DNA of 64,000 nt from contig CALRNH020000014.1 of the NCBI GenBank assembly GCA_943369485.1, forward strand, positions 1 to 64,000. The letters are read 5' to 3'. Positions 41,001-48,780 of this stretch are shown one piece after another. Origin of the DNA: ATX-6F1 sp943369485 (lineage in GTDB: Bacteria; Cyanobacteriota; Cyanobacteriia; PCC-6307; Cyanobiaceae). The notes under the pieces were generated by a model. It was not told the DNA's origin and did not search any database. It saw nothing but the letters and a program-made list of their open reading frames with translations. The position numbers were made by a program, and so were the translations under genes. How positions within the stretch are numbered: position 1 is the first letter of the stretch; each line of letters opens with the position of its first letter.

Positions 41001-41118
41001 CCAGCGACTCCAGGCCACCAGGGCGTCGCACCCGCCAGTGGGGGTGGAGATCGCGGCTGGAACGTGACCGAAACGTTTCAATCCAGGGGTGAAGCACCGC
41101 CTCCAGGCCCTCAGCCAT
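38008..41118 (-). CDS. Alpha-mannosidase, glycoside hydrolase family 38
   Basis: 1036 residues. The catalytic domain starts near residue 225 with the zinc ligands in HVLGHAHLDLAWLWP, continues with the nucleophile region AWLPDSFGFGAGLPAVAAAS and the third zinc ligand near QFHDILPGTSVPEVF, followed by the beta-sandwich C-terminal domains. The N-terminal 220 residues match the bacterial GH38 accessory domain. No signal peptide is visible, so it probably acts in the cytosol on mannosides from glycan turnover; the substrate is not known. It is placed between two photosystem II genes, psbN and psbI, without being linked to them in function. Confidence 0.9.
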   Translation of the reverse strand: MAEGLEAVLHPWIETFRSRSSRDLHPHWRVRRPGGLESLAIDDPWGRRHRPDWFARGLIIWPRGGQELRLSQRLVCPEPWLAWGQLRARLVLRWWAEAAELRVDGETAHRGDLFDTACRWTLPERWWAGEPLELELTLRSPRHDDGALILSRLELEPTGSDDPHGVLLAQSLELVALRGEGEGTPGPLVERLTALDPASPSERAAALDLLRGQLRGLALPAGAPGFHVLGHAHLDLAWLWPVADTWQAAERTFRSALELMERHPQLHFGHSTPALYAWLERHRPALFAAIRAAMVAGRWEPINGPWVESDCVLIATASLWRQFEEGQAYSRSRFHEWEPSVAWLPDSFGFGAGLPAVAAASGVRWFCTHKLAWNATNPFPHRLFRWRSRCGAEVLALMTAPIGTDGDPVAMERYRQGWRRSTGLETALWLPGVGDHGGGPTAEMLEQLELWQGQPLAAPQRHGSLRAYLAELEPHQAQLPIWRDELYLELHRGIATSRPDQKRHNRSLERLLREAELAEALRSAALHGPGDPIATEAAGRAELTEAWRTLLFQQFHDILPGTSVPEVFEQAEPQWHQARRLARRQRDDALGRWLDPRTRPVANPWWLVQLQALEAAPLTVRLPRGDWRLADGSPLPRQPARSGGDWVQLRGPQGVAAVPLERRPLGGHRELAGEVPGAIDGPVISRPSGVEGHHWLGNGLLAVQVGPQGVEQLWSQDGVSLLKAPLEWRRWRDRGAFWDAWDLADDYRDHPLPLEWDGPPEPLDQGPLCAGFRWRGRCGTSALRLELRLRAACPWLELILAVDWRQTHELLRLELPLAQRAERWAADTSGGVIERPAEALTARERSRWELPAISWLASQAGNAGGLAVLLDGPQGVSASADRLGVSLLRGPTWPDPGADRGHQRLRVALLPLPGSWRAGMVPQQAVRFREPLWLRPAEPGPGSGLESEVGDGLHLGHPDLLLLGLKVEGPSPQGPVLLLSAQNLGPCRRWLALPRGWTVLKRIDGLPGPKDDSPDDGLLLRPWQLARWRIRRSWSA

Positions 41119-41219
41119 CGTGTGCCGTCATCGGTGACCCATAGGATGATGGCGCTGCCTCAGGGTCGTTCCGGCCCCGCCGGGCGCCTGTATACCCCCT
41201 GTCACCCGCCGGACGGACC

Positions 41220-41339
41220 ATGCTCGCCCTCAAGGTTTCGGTTTACTCCGTAGTCTTTTTCTTCATCGGGATCTTCGTGTTCGGCTTCCTGGCCAGCGAT
41301 CCCACCCGCACCCCCAGCCGCAAGGATCTCGAAGACTGA
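41220..41339 (+). CDS. psbI: Photosystem II reaction-centre protein PsbI
   Basis: 39 residues: MLALKVSVYSVVFFFIGIFV-FGFLASDPTRTPSRKDLED. This is the standard PsbI sequence: one helix and the invariant S-D-P-x-R-x-P tail with the acidic end. It supports D1 incorporation early in assembly. Divergent from the GH38 gene, 101 bases apart, with a probable TATACC-type -10 element near 41190. Confidence 0.96.
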   Translation: MLALKVSVYSVVFFFIGIFVFGFLASDPTRTPSRKDLED

Positions 41340-41459
41340 GCCAGGCTCGGCGCGTCGATCGGTTACGCCTCACTCCCGTGGCCGGTCTGATCACCCGTCC
41401 CAGGCACCCTTGATACCCGCCGCTGCCATGGGAGGATCAGCCCCGTTTCGGCAGGCTTG

Positions 41460-44400
41460 GTGAGCGAATGTCTTCCAGCTGGGTTGGCCCTTGGCCTGCT
41501 TGGGACACTGGCCTGCGTCGGATTCGCCCCCAGCGTTCGCGCCGAAATCCTCAGCGATGGTGCCTCTGAGCGCGCCTACTCCGCCGATCTGGCCCAGATC
41601 ACGGCGCCAGGGACCGCCACCAGCGCCGAACCCACCCCAGCGTTGACGCCAGGGCCAGATTTGCCCCTGGGGCCCCCACCGCTGCCGCCGGTCCCCAGCA
41701 CGGAGCAGCCCAACACCCCAGCCCTCGCCGGGACCGCAACAAAAGCGGAAGATCGCACCGCCTCCAACAACTTCCCAGCCGAAATCCAGCTCACCGCCGA
41801 CGCGCAAACCCTCGACACCCTGCTCAACCGGGCCGTGGCCACGGGCAAGGTGCGGGCCCTGTTGGCGGGGGGACGAATCCTCGCCGATCGGGTCGAATAC
41901 GACTCGATCAGCGGCACCCTCTATGCCAGCGGCACCGTTCGCTTCCAGCGCGGCAACCAATACCTGCAGGCCAGCCGCCTGCGTTACAACCTCAACGACC
42001 AACGGGGTGAGGCGGAGGAGGTCTACGGCTACCTCGATCTGGAGCAGTCGAAACAGGATTTCGATCTCGAGGCCATCCCCAGCCTGCCCCTAGGCCCGGA
42101 GCAACCCATGGCCTGCCCCCCCAAGGTGCCGCCGGTGCCGAACTGGCATCCGTATCCCTGGGCCGCCACCCTCTGGGCCGGCCAGGCCATCGACACCAAC
42201 TTCGGCCAGACCTTCCTGTTCCAAGGAAGGATGCGGCCGGAATACCTGCTGGGGATAGGTCTCAACCGCCGCCTCTACGAAGCCGGTCCGATCGCCCTGG
42301 AGCTTGACTCCACCTTGATGGGCCACAGGGCCAATCCCGACCGGGGCGGCGGCTTCAACCAGGCGGTGCCCTTTTCCCAGAACCCCAGCCAGAGCTTCGG
42401 AGAAATCACCTTGGGTGTCGGCATCCGGGCCTGGCTATTGCCCAGGCTCAGCGTCGCCTTCGTCCAGGGGGTCAGCCTGTTCAGCCAGAACAGCCTCTAC
42501 GAAAAGACCTACCGCGAAAATTACGCTCAGTTCCTCAACTACCTGGGCTTCGAAATCGAGGCGCTGGTTTCGCCCCAGTGGTCGCTGGTGGGTCGGATTC
42601 ACCACCGCTCGGGTGCCTTCGGGGTCTACAGCGGTGTGAGCGAGGGCAGCAACGCCTACCTGCTGGGTCTGCGCTACCGCTTCGGAAGTGATTCCAACCA
42701 GAAGGGGCCGGTGCAGGTGGCGCTGGCCCCACCCCTGGGCTGCCCGGATCCGGAACGCGGCCGGCGCCGGCGGGTGCACACCCTGGCCGAAGCGCTTGAG
42801 CAGGTGGCCATGGGGCCGCCCACCAACAGCCTGCCTGCAGCGACGGGAAGCGCCCAGGGCCGCAGCGCCGCTCCGGGCGCACCTGGATCGGGCCAGGCCA
42901 TCCAATCCCTCAGCCCCAAGGAGCAAGAGGCGGCACGCTACAAAGCGATCAAGACCATCGACCAACGCATCGGATCAATCACCCAGCGCCAGGGTTTCAC
43001 CGCCGGCCGCCGTTTCGGCACCGGCAGCAACGGCCTCTTCAACTCATCAGACACAGAGGTTTCCTTCGGTGGTGTGCGCCCTCCCCAGATTCAGTCCCAA
43101 AACACATCCGCAAACAAGAAACTGGTCAGCGGCACCGTGGGCCGATGGCGCTTCCAGGCCGCCAAACTCACGATCACACCCGATGGCTGGCAGGCCGACC
43201 GCATCGGCATGACCAACGATCCCTTCACCCCGGCCCAGACCTGGCTGGATGCTGAAAACGTCGTGGCCCGATCGCAGCCCAATGGCGACATCCTGATCAG
43301 CGCCGACCGCAACCGGCTCATCCTTGAGGATCAACTTCCGATCCCAGTCAGCCGCAACCAGCGCATCCAGAAGAAACAGCAGGTGGAGAACCGCTGGGTG
43401 CTGGGCAACGACGGCAAAGACAGGGATGGCAACTTCATCGGCAGGCAGCTGAGGCCGATCAAGATCGGCTCCACAGGAGAACTCGCGCTGCAGCCTCAAT
43501 TCCTGGTGCGAAGAGCCGCCCTTGGAACCACCGACAGCTACGTGCTCCCGGGCCAATTGCCTGGTGCCAGCCCCAGCAGCCAGCCGGCCGAATTCTCCGA
43601 TCTGTTCGGCCTGGTGGCCTCCTACACGGGGCCGCTGCTGGGTTTCACCAGCGATGCCAACTTGAGCATCTCCACCTTCAACCCCAAGAACTTCGCCAAC
43701 GGCACCCGCAGTTGGGGCGATCTCCAGCGAGATGTCAGCTTGCCCCTGGTCGGCACCAGCACCGCCCGCCTCTTCGGGGCCTACCGCTACCGCACCTGGA
43801 ACGGCTCCCTGGGGGAGCAGGACGTCTACTCCGCCTATGGCGTTTCCCTGGAACAGCGCGGGACGCTTCCCAACTGGGGGCGCCTGAGCAGCAGCTACAT
43901 CTGGCGGCTGGGGATCGGCAGCTTCCAGGGCAACCAGTACGAGAGCGTCAACCTCACCGATCTCTGGCGTGGCAGCGGCGTGATCGCCATCAACAGCGCC
44001 CTGCCGGTGTGGACCGGCAAGCCCCTGCCGCTCACCGCCACCGAGGCCTACCGCAATGTGGGCACGGCGATCGTGCCCGGGCTCACCTTCAACACCAACT
44101 TCAGCGTGATCGCGGCCTACTACGGCACCGGGGACCATCAGAACCAGTTCAGTTTCTCGGCCGGCCCCACCCTCACCCTGGGGCATTTCAGCAAGCCTTT
44201 CCTCGATTACACCCAGCTCACCATCACCGGCGGGGGCACCTTGCTGAATGGACTGAGCCCGTTCAGCTTTGATCGGGCCGCTGATCTGGCCACCATCGGT
44301 GTCGGCCTCAGCCAGCAGATCTACGGCCCCCTGGTGCTCAGCGGCGGTATCGGCGTGAACGTGGATGGACGCTCACCCAACTACGGCGACCTCACGGGCT

Positions 44401-44573
44401 CCTACGTGGAGCTCAAGTGGCAACGGCGCTCCTATGAATTCAGCATCTACTACAGCCCCTACGAACAACTTGGTGGCGTGAGGATCAAGCTCAACGATTT
44501 CAGTTTCACCGGCACGGGGGTGCCGTTCGTGCCCGTCCACCCAGGAAGCGATATAGGCAACCGTCCCTTCTGA
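41460..44573 (+). CDS. LptD-like outer-membrane protein (DUF3769)
   Basis: 1037 residues from the GTG at 41460 (an adjoining TTG is also open). Signal peptide (LPAGLALGLLGTLACVGFAP-SVRA), a low-complexity Pro-rich linker, then an OstA-like segment (AGGRILADRVEYDSISGTLY-ASGTVRFQRGNQYLQASRLR), the beta-jellyroll that takes LPS from the periplasmic bridge, and a long C-terminal beta barrel with alternating hydrophobics and Tyr. This agrees with the cyanobacterial LptD homologues labelled DUF3769, which place LPS in the outer leaflet. The insert at about residues 220-430 (barrel-like, ends GSDSNQKGP) is large, making the chain longer than the proteobacterial enzyme. Confidence 0.85.
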   Translation: MSECLPAGLALGLLGTLACVGFAPSVRAEILSDGASERAYSADLAQITAPGTATSAEPTPALTPGPDLPLGPPPLPPVPSTEQPNTPALAGTATKAEDRTASNNFPAEIQLTADAQTLDTLLNRAVATGKVRALLAGGRILADRVEYDSISGTLYASGTVRFQRGNQYLQASRLRYNLNDQRGEAEEVYGYLDLEQSKQDFDLEAIPSLPLGPEQPMACPPKVPPVPNWHPYPWAATLWAGQAIDTNFGQTFLFQGRMRPEYLLGIGLNRRLYEAGPIALELDSTLMGHRANPDRGGGFNQAVPFSQNPSQSFGEITLGVGIRAWLLPRLSVAFVQGVSLFSQNSLYEKTYRENYAQFLNYLGFEIEALVSPQWSLVGRIHHRSGAFGVYSGVSEGSNAYLLGLRYRFGSDSNQKGPVQVALAPPLGCPDPERGRRRRVHTLAEALEQVAMGPPTNSLPAATGSAQGRSAAPGAPGSGQAIQSLSPKEQEAARYKAIKTIDQRIGSITQRQGFTAGRRFGTGSNGLFNSSDTEVSFGGVRPPQIQSQNTSANKKLVSGTVGRWRFQAAKLTITPDGWQADRIGMTNDPFTPAQTWLDAENVVARSQPNGDILISADRNRLILEDQLPIPVSRNQRIQKKQQVENRWVLGNDGKDRDGNFIGRQLRPIKIGSTGELALQPQFLVRRAALGTTDSYVLPGQLPGASPSSQPAEFSDLFGLVASYTGPLLGFTSDANLSISTFNPKNFANGTRSWGDLQRDVSLPLVGTSTARLFGAYRYRTWNGSLGEQDVYSAYGVSLEQRGTLPNWGRLSSSYIWRLGIGSFQGNQYESVNLTDLWRGSGVIAINSALPVWTGKPLPLTATEAYRNVGTAIVPGLTFNTNFSVIAAYYGTGDHQNQFSFSAGPTLTLGHFSKPFLDYTQLTITGGGTLLNGLSPFSFDRAADLATIGVGLSQQIYGPLVLSGGIGVNVDGRSPNYGDLTGSYVELKWQRRSYEFSIYYSPYEQLGGVRIKLNDFSFTGTGVPFVPVHPGSDIGNRPF

Positions 44574-44607
44574 CGCGCGCTCTAGACCGCCCATGGGAGC
44601 GTGATGT

Positions 44608-45162
44608 TCAAGGCAGGGGCGGCAGGGAGGGCGGACCGTCGTCAGGACCGCCGATCACCAGATCGCTGCCGTAGAGATCAGCCCCGGCGATGCGGATCCC
44701 AGCGCTGCGCACACCGGGGGAGAGGGCATGGATCGCCACCGCGCCGCGCAGATCGGCGTCGCGAAGATCAGCGTCGGCCAGATCCGCATTGGTGAGGGTG
44801 ACATTCTCCAGTCGGGTGCCCACCAGCCGGGCACCGCTCAGATCGGCCCCCTCCAGATTGGCCCCACGCAGGTCAGCGCCGCTCAGGTCGGCGCCGCGCA
44901 GATCCAGGCCGATCAAATGAAGGCCGCGCAGGTCGGCGCCGCGCAGATCGCAGCCCCGACAGGCAGGCCAGGGGGCCAGGGCCGAGGTCCAAGGACCGGG
45001 GAGCGCCGCCGTTCCGCCAAACGGCACCACCGCGATCGGCACCGAGCCGCGCTCAGCCTGCGGCAGGGGAGAAGCGGCCAGGGAGGCTCCCGCCAACAGA
45101 GCCACGCCAAAGGCGGCACCCTGCAGCAGGCGAATCCAGGCGGGGAAAGGGTGAGCGGCCAT
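44608..45162 (-). CDS. Exported pentapeptide-repeat protein
   Basis: 184 residues from the ATG at 45162. A signal peptide (WIRLLQGAAFGVALLAGASL-AASP), a short linker with a Cys pair (PACRGCDL), and then about fourteen consecutive A(D/N)LxG-type repeats from residue 75 to 145 (DLRGA, DLSGA, NLEGA, DLADA), which form a right-handed beta helix. The C-terminus (GIRIAGADLYGSDLVIGGPD) may cap the helix. Cyanobacteria have many pentapeptide proteins, several in the thylakoid lumen; this one is likely periplasmic or lumenal. Convergent with the LptD-like gene. Confidence 0.88.
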   Translation of the reverse strand: MAAHPFPAWIRLLQGAAFGVALLAGASLAASPLPQAERGSVPIAVVPFGGTAALPGPWTSALAPWPACRGCDLRGADLRGLHLIGLDLRGADLSGADLRGANLEGADLSGARLVGTRLENVTLTNADLADADLRDADLRGAVAIHALSPGVRSAGIRIAGADLYGSDLVIGGPDDGPPSLPPLP

Positions 45163-45273
45163 GGCTTTGCCCTCCTTGGGCCTCACTGATCCCACTTTGA
45201 TGGACGATCACCCGACCGTCACAAAGCCGGTCGGGCGGATTCCACTCCGCTCCGGCCAAGCGTCGTCGGGGAT

Positions 45274-45915
45274 TCAGGCGTCAGCGAAGCCGCTGAGGTA
45301 AGGCAGTCGGGCGGCGGTGGCACACAGCGCGGCGTCGTGGGCCAGCAGCTGAGAGGTGGCATCCCACTGGCCGCTGAGCAGCATCTGCCGGGCCCCGCCC
45401 GCCAGCTCCAGATCCCAGGCAGCGCAAGCTTCCGTGCCAGCGCCATCGGCCTGAATCCGTCCGGCGCGCACATCGAGGGCGAAGCTCTGGGCGGGGTGCG
45501 CAGTGATGGCCGCCTGCAGGCTCAGCACCTGCCCATGGGCAGCGGTGAAACAGGGAATCCCCAGGGCCAGGCAGTTGCCGAAGAAGATCTCGGCGTAGCT
45601 CTCGGCCACGATCGCCCGGATACCCCAGCGCATCAGCGCCTGGGGAGCATGCTCCCGGCTGGAACCGCAGCCGAAGTTGCGATTGGCCACGAGGATCCGC
45701 GCCCCCGCGTGTTCGGGGCGATCGAAGGGATGGGCACCCTTGAGTTCAAGCCTGTCGTCGGCAAACACCTGCTCGCCGAGCCCCTCGAAGGTGACGGATT
45801 TCAGGAACCGGGCCGGGATGATGCGGTCGGTGTCGATGTCATCGCCGGAAAGCACCAAGGCCCGGCTTTCGATGCGCTCGACCGGGCCAGCAGGAAAGTT
45901 CAGGGAAGGGGTCAT
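45274..45915 (-). CDS. leuD: 3-isopropylmalate dehydratase small subunit
   Basis: 213 residues from the ATG at 45915. Swivelling domain of isopropylmalate isomerase: DDIDTDRIIPARFLKS, NFGCGSSREHAPQAL and IVAESYAEIFFGNCLALGIP are the LeuD motifs. Works with LeuC in leucine synthesis, turning 2-isopropylmalate to 3-isopropylmalate. Separated from leuC by 4 bases, same strand, so one operon. Confidence 0.95.
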   Translation of the reverse strand: MTPSLNFPAGPVERIESRALVLSGDDIDTDRIIPARFLKSVTFEGLGEQVFADDRLELKGAHPFDRPEHAGARILVANRNFGCGSSREHAPQALMRWGIRAIVAESYAEIFFGNCLALGIPCFTAAHGQVLSLQAAITAHPAQSFALDVRAGRIQADGAGTEACAAWDLELAGGARQMLLSGQWDATSQLLAHDAALCATAARLPYLSGFADA

Positions 45916-45919
45916 CGGT

Positions 45920-47329
45920 TCAGGAGGCCAGCAACGTGCGCACATCGGAGACATGGCCGGTGACGGCGGCGGCGGCCACCATCGCCGGACTCATCAGCAG
46001 GGTGCGGCCGCTGACGGAACCCTGGCGACCCTTGAAGTTGCGGTTGCTGGAGCTGGCGCTGATCTGGCGGCCCTCGAGGCGATCGGGGTTCATCGCCAGG
46101 CACATGGAGCAGCCGGGTTCACGCCACTCGAAGCCCGCCGCCTTGAACACCGCATCGAGGCCTTCAGCTTCGGCAGCGGCGGCCACCTGCTCCGAGCCCG
46201 GCACCACGAAAGCAAGGATACCGGGGGCCACGTGGCGACCCCGGGCCACCACGGCGGCGGCCTGCAGATCACTCAGCCGGCCGTTGGTGCAACTGCCGAT
46301 GAAGCACACATCGACCGGCAGCCCTGCGATGGGCTGGCCGGGCGTCAGGTCCATGTAGCGGTAGGCCTCCTCGGCGATCGGGCGCTCGTCGGGCTCGATC
46401 TGCTCGGGGGTGGGCACGGTTTCATCCACACCGATGCCCTGCCCCGGGGTGATGCCCCAGGTGACCGTGGGAGAGAGGGAACTCGCATCGAAGCGCACCT
46501 CATCGTCGAAAACCGCGTCGGGTCCACTGACCAGGGTGCTCCACCAAGCCACAGCCCGCTCCCAGGCTTCTCCGCTCGGGGCGGCGGGGCGCCCCTTGAG
46601 GTAGGCAAAGGTGGTGGCATCCGGGTTGACATAGCCGCAACGGGCACCGCCCTCGATCGCCATGTTGCAGAGGGTCATGCGCTCCTCCATCGAGAGGGCC
46701 TCGATCGCGGGGCCGGCGAATTCATAGGCGTAGCCCACACCCCCCTTGACCCCGAGAATGCGAATGATGTGCAGCACCAGATCCTTGGCGTAGACGCCAG
46801 TCGGCAGGCGCCCCTCCACCCAGATGCGGCGCACCTTGAGCTTGCCGAGGGCGAGGCTCTGGCTGGCGAGCACGTCGCGCACCTGGCTGGTGCCGATGCC
46901 GAAGGCGATCGCCCCAAAGGCGCCATGGGTGGAGGTGTGGGAATCTCCGCAGGCGACGGTCATGCCGGGCTGGGTGAGGCCCAGCTCCGGGGCAATCACA
47001 TGCACGATGCCCTGGCGACCGCTGCCCAGCCCATGCAGGGTGATGCCGTGCTCAGCGCAGTTGCGCTCCAGGGCGGAGAGCATCGCCTCGGCGAGGGGAT
47101 CGGCGAAGGGGCGGGCCTGGGAAGTGGTGGGCACGATGTGATCCACAGTGCCCACGGTGCGCTCGGGGTGACGCACCCCCAGACCCAAATCCCGCAGGCC
47201 GTCGAAAGCCTGGGGGGTGGTGACTTCATGGATCAGGTGCAGCCCGATGAACAGCTGGGTGGCCCCGCCCGGCAGCTCCGCCACGGTATGCAGATCCCAG
47301 ACCTTGTCGTAGAGGGTGCCGGCGCTCAC
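45920..47329 (-). CDS. leuC: 3-isopropylmalate dehydratase large subunit
   Basis: 469 residues from a GTG at 47329. 4Fe-4S aconitase-family subunit with VACGDSHTSTHGAFGAIAFG-IGTS, CFIGSCTNGRLSDL (first cluster Cys) and EPGCSMCLAMNPDRLEGRQI (second and third Cys). Full length. Paired with leuD downstream. The leuA and leuB genes are not in the window. Confidence 0.96.
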   Translation of the reverse strand: MSAGTLYDKVWDLHTVAELPGGATQLFIGLHLIHEVTTPQAFDGLRDLGLGVRHPERTVGTVDHIVPTTSQARPFADPLAEAMLSALERNCAEHGITLHGLGSGRQGIVHVIAPELGLTQPGMTVACGDSHTSTHGAFGAIAFGIGTSQVRDVLASQSLALGKLKVRRIWVEGRLPTGVYAKDLVLHIIRILGVKGGVGYAYEFAGPAIEALSMEERMTLCNMAIEGGARCGYVNPDATTFAYLKGRPAAPSGEAWERAVAWWSTLVSGPDAVFDDEVRFDASSLSPTVTWGITPGQGIGVDETVPTPEQIEPDERPIAEEAYRYMDLTPGQPIAGLPVDVCFIGSCTNGRLSDLQAAAVVARGRHVAPGILAFVVPGSEQVAAAAEAEGLDAVFKAAGFEWREPGCSMCLAMNPDRLEGRQISASSSNRNFKGRQGSVSGRTLLMSPAMVAAAAVTGHVSDVRTLLAS

Positions 47330-47386
47330 TGGTCCTCCTGCTGTTCCTCTGATCGGTCAGCCTAGAAGGGGCACCGGCGCCGCCGG

Positions 47387-47473
47387 TCAGGGGACCACCA
47401 CCAGCTCGACCCGGTCCCGCCAGGGACCATCGGGATCCACCCGAAGCAAGCAAGGGCGAATGGACTCAAGCAC
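47387..47473 (-). CDS. Possible 28-residue peptide after cinA
   Basis: A GTG at 47473 that overlaps the cinA stop opens a frame for LESIRPCLLRVDPDGPWRDR-VELVVVP, ending before leuC. The sequence looks like protein (amphipathic, D-P-D-G turn) and fills the gap exactly, but it may be chance. I recognise no family. It could also be what is left of a cinA extension. Confidence 0.3.
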   Translation of the reverse strand: MLESIRPCLLRVDPDGPWRDRVELVVVP

Positions 47474-48761
47474 CCTCCGCCACCCCCTCGAGCAAACGCA
47501 ACCGCAATCGATCCAGCACCTCCACCACCGTGAGGGCCTGGATGCCGGCGCGGCCTCGGCGGTCGCCGAAGCGCACGGCTTCGCTTGTGCCGCCGCCGGG
47601 GCCAGCCAAGGCGAGGTGCACCAGCCCCACAGGTTTGGCCTCACTGCCCCCGCGGGGACCGGCGATGCCCGTCACGGCGATGGCCCAGGTGGCACCGGTC
47701 AGCCGGCGGACCCCCTCTGCCATGGCGATCGCCACCGGATCACTCACGGCCCCGTGGACGTCGAGCACCTCGGCATTCACTCCGAGCACATGCTGTTTGA
47801 CCGCATTGGCGTAGGCGATCACGCCGCCCAGGAACACATCAGAGGCCCCGTTCACCGCCGCCAGGGCCGCCCCGACCCCGCCCCCGGTACAGGATTCGGC
47901 CACCGCCAGGGTCTCCCCCCGCTCCCGCAGCAGCTGGAGCACCACCGAGGCCATGGTGTCGTCGCCCGTGCCGTAGCAGAAAAGGCCTGTGCGCTGGCGC
48001 AGCTCGGCCTCCAGCGGGGCCAGCAGAACCGCCGCCGCCTGCTCCGACTCGGCCCGGGCGGTGAGGCGCAGCTTCACATCCCCCAGGCCGGCATAGGGCG
48101 CCAGGGTGGGGTTCTCCCCCTCCAGCAGATCGGCCACCTGCTCGGCGAGGTTGGATTCACCGATCCCGGCAAAACGCAGCATGCGGCTGGCGTAGACCCC
48201 TCCGGCGCCTCCGAAATCCAAGGCGTGCGCCTTCAACCAGGGCCTGGCAGTGTGCTCCCACATGGCACGGAGCTCGCTGGGCACCCCCGGGAAGGTGATC
48301 AGCGTGAAACCGGGCAGGGGGCTCCAGATCATCCCCGGCGCCGTGCCGGTCGGGTTGGCCAGCAGCTCGGCCCCCACCGGCAGCAACGCCTGCTTGCGGT
48401 TGCTGGCGGCCACCGGTCGGCCCCGCCCTGAGAGCTTGGCCTGGATGTCGGCCCACACACCAGCACGTTCCTGGAGTTCGGCGCCGAAGGCGGCCGCGAG
48501 CGCCTCGGTGGTCAGGTCATCGGGGGTGGGCCCCAGGCCGCCGGTGCAGATCAACAGGGAACTGCGGGCTGCCGCCTCCAGCACCGCCTGGATCAACCGC
48601 TCCCGGTTGTCCCCCACCACGGTCTGGCGGTAGTGGGGCAGGCCCAGAGACGCCAGCTCCTCGGCCAGCCAACGGGCGTTGCCATTGAGGATCGAGCCCA
48701 TCAGCAGCTCGGTGCCGATGCAGAGGATTTCCACACCGGATGGGCTCAAGCTGGGGGTCAC
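47466..48761 (-). CDS. cinA: CinA-like protein with nicotinamide-nucleotide amidase domain
   Basis: 431 residues from the GTG at 48761. N-terminal MoCF-type domain (VEILCIGTELLMGSILNGNA; LICTGGLGPTPDDLTTEALA) as in COG1058 ADP-ribose pyrophosphatases, and C-terminal PncC domain (ETLAVAESCTGGGVGAALAA, GGVIAYANAVKQHVLGV) which deamidates NMN. This is the usual two-domain CinA used in pyridine nucleotide recycling; a competence role is known only in some bacteria. Upstream open sequence to 48893 is antisense or readthrough. Precedes leuC, overlapping the tiny frame between. Confidence 0.92.
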   Translation of the reverse strand: MTPSLSPSGVEILCIGTELLMGSILNGNARWLAEELASLGLPHYRQTVVGDNRERLIQAVLEAAARSSLLICTGGLGPTPDDLTTEALAAAFGAELQERAGVWADIQAKLSGRGRPVAASNRKQALLPVGAELLANPTGTAPGMIWSPLPGFTLITFPGVPSELRAMWEHTARPWLKAHALDFGGAGGVYASRMLRFAGIGESNLAEQVADLLEGENPTLAPYAGLGDVKLRLTARAESEQAAAVLLAPLEAELRQRTGLFCYGTGDDTMASVVLQLLRERGETLAVAESCTGGGVGAALAAVNGASDVFLGGVIAYANAVKQHVLGVNAEVLDVHGAVSDPVAIAMAEGVRRLTGATWAIAVTGIAGPRGGSEAKPVGLVHLALAGPGGGTSEAVRFGDRRGRAGIQALTVVEVLDRLRLRLLEGVAEGA

Positions 48762-48780
48762 GGCTAGGGGTGCAGCGGAA

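Noticed and set aside
38008..41118. GH38 gene as part of a mobile or genomic island
   Set aside because: Base composition and codon use look like the neighbours; no repeats, integrase or tRNA at either end.
44673..45000. Dense short repeats resembling a CRISPR or VNTR
   Set aside because: They are the degenerate 15-base periodicity of the pentapeptide repeats, in frame, without spacers.
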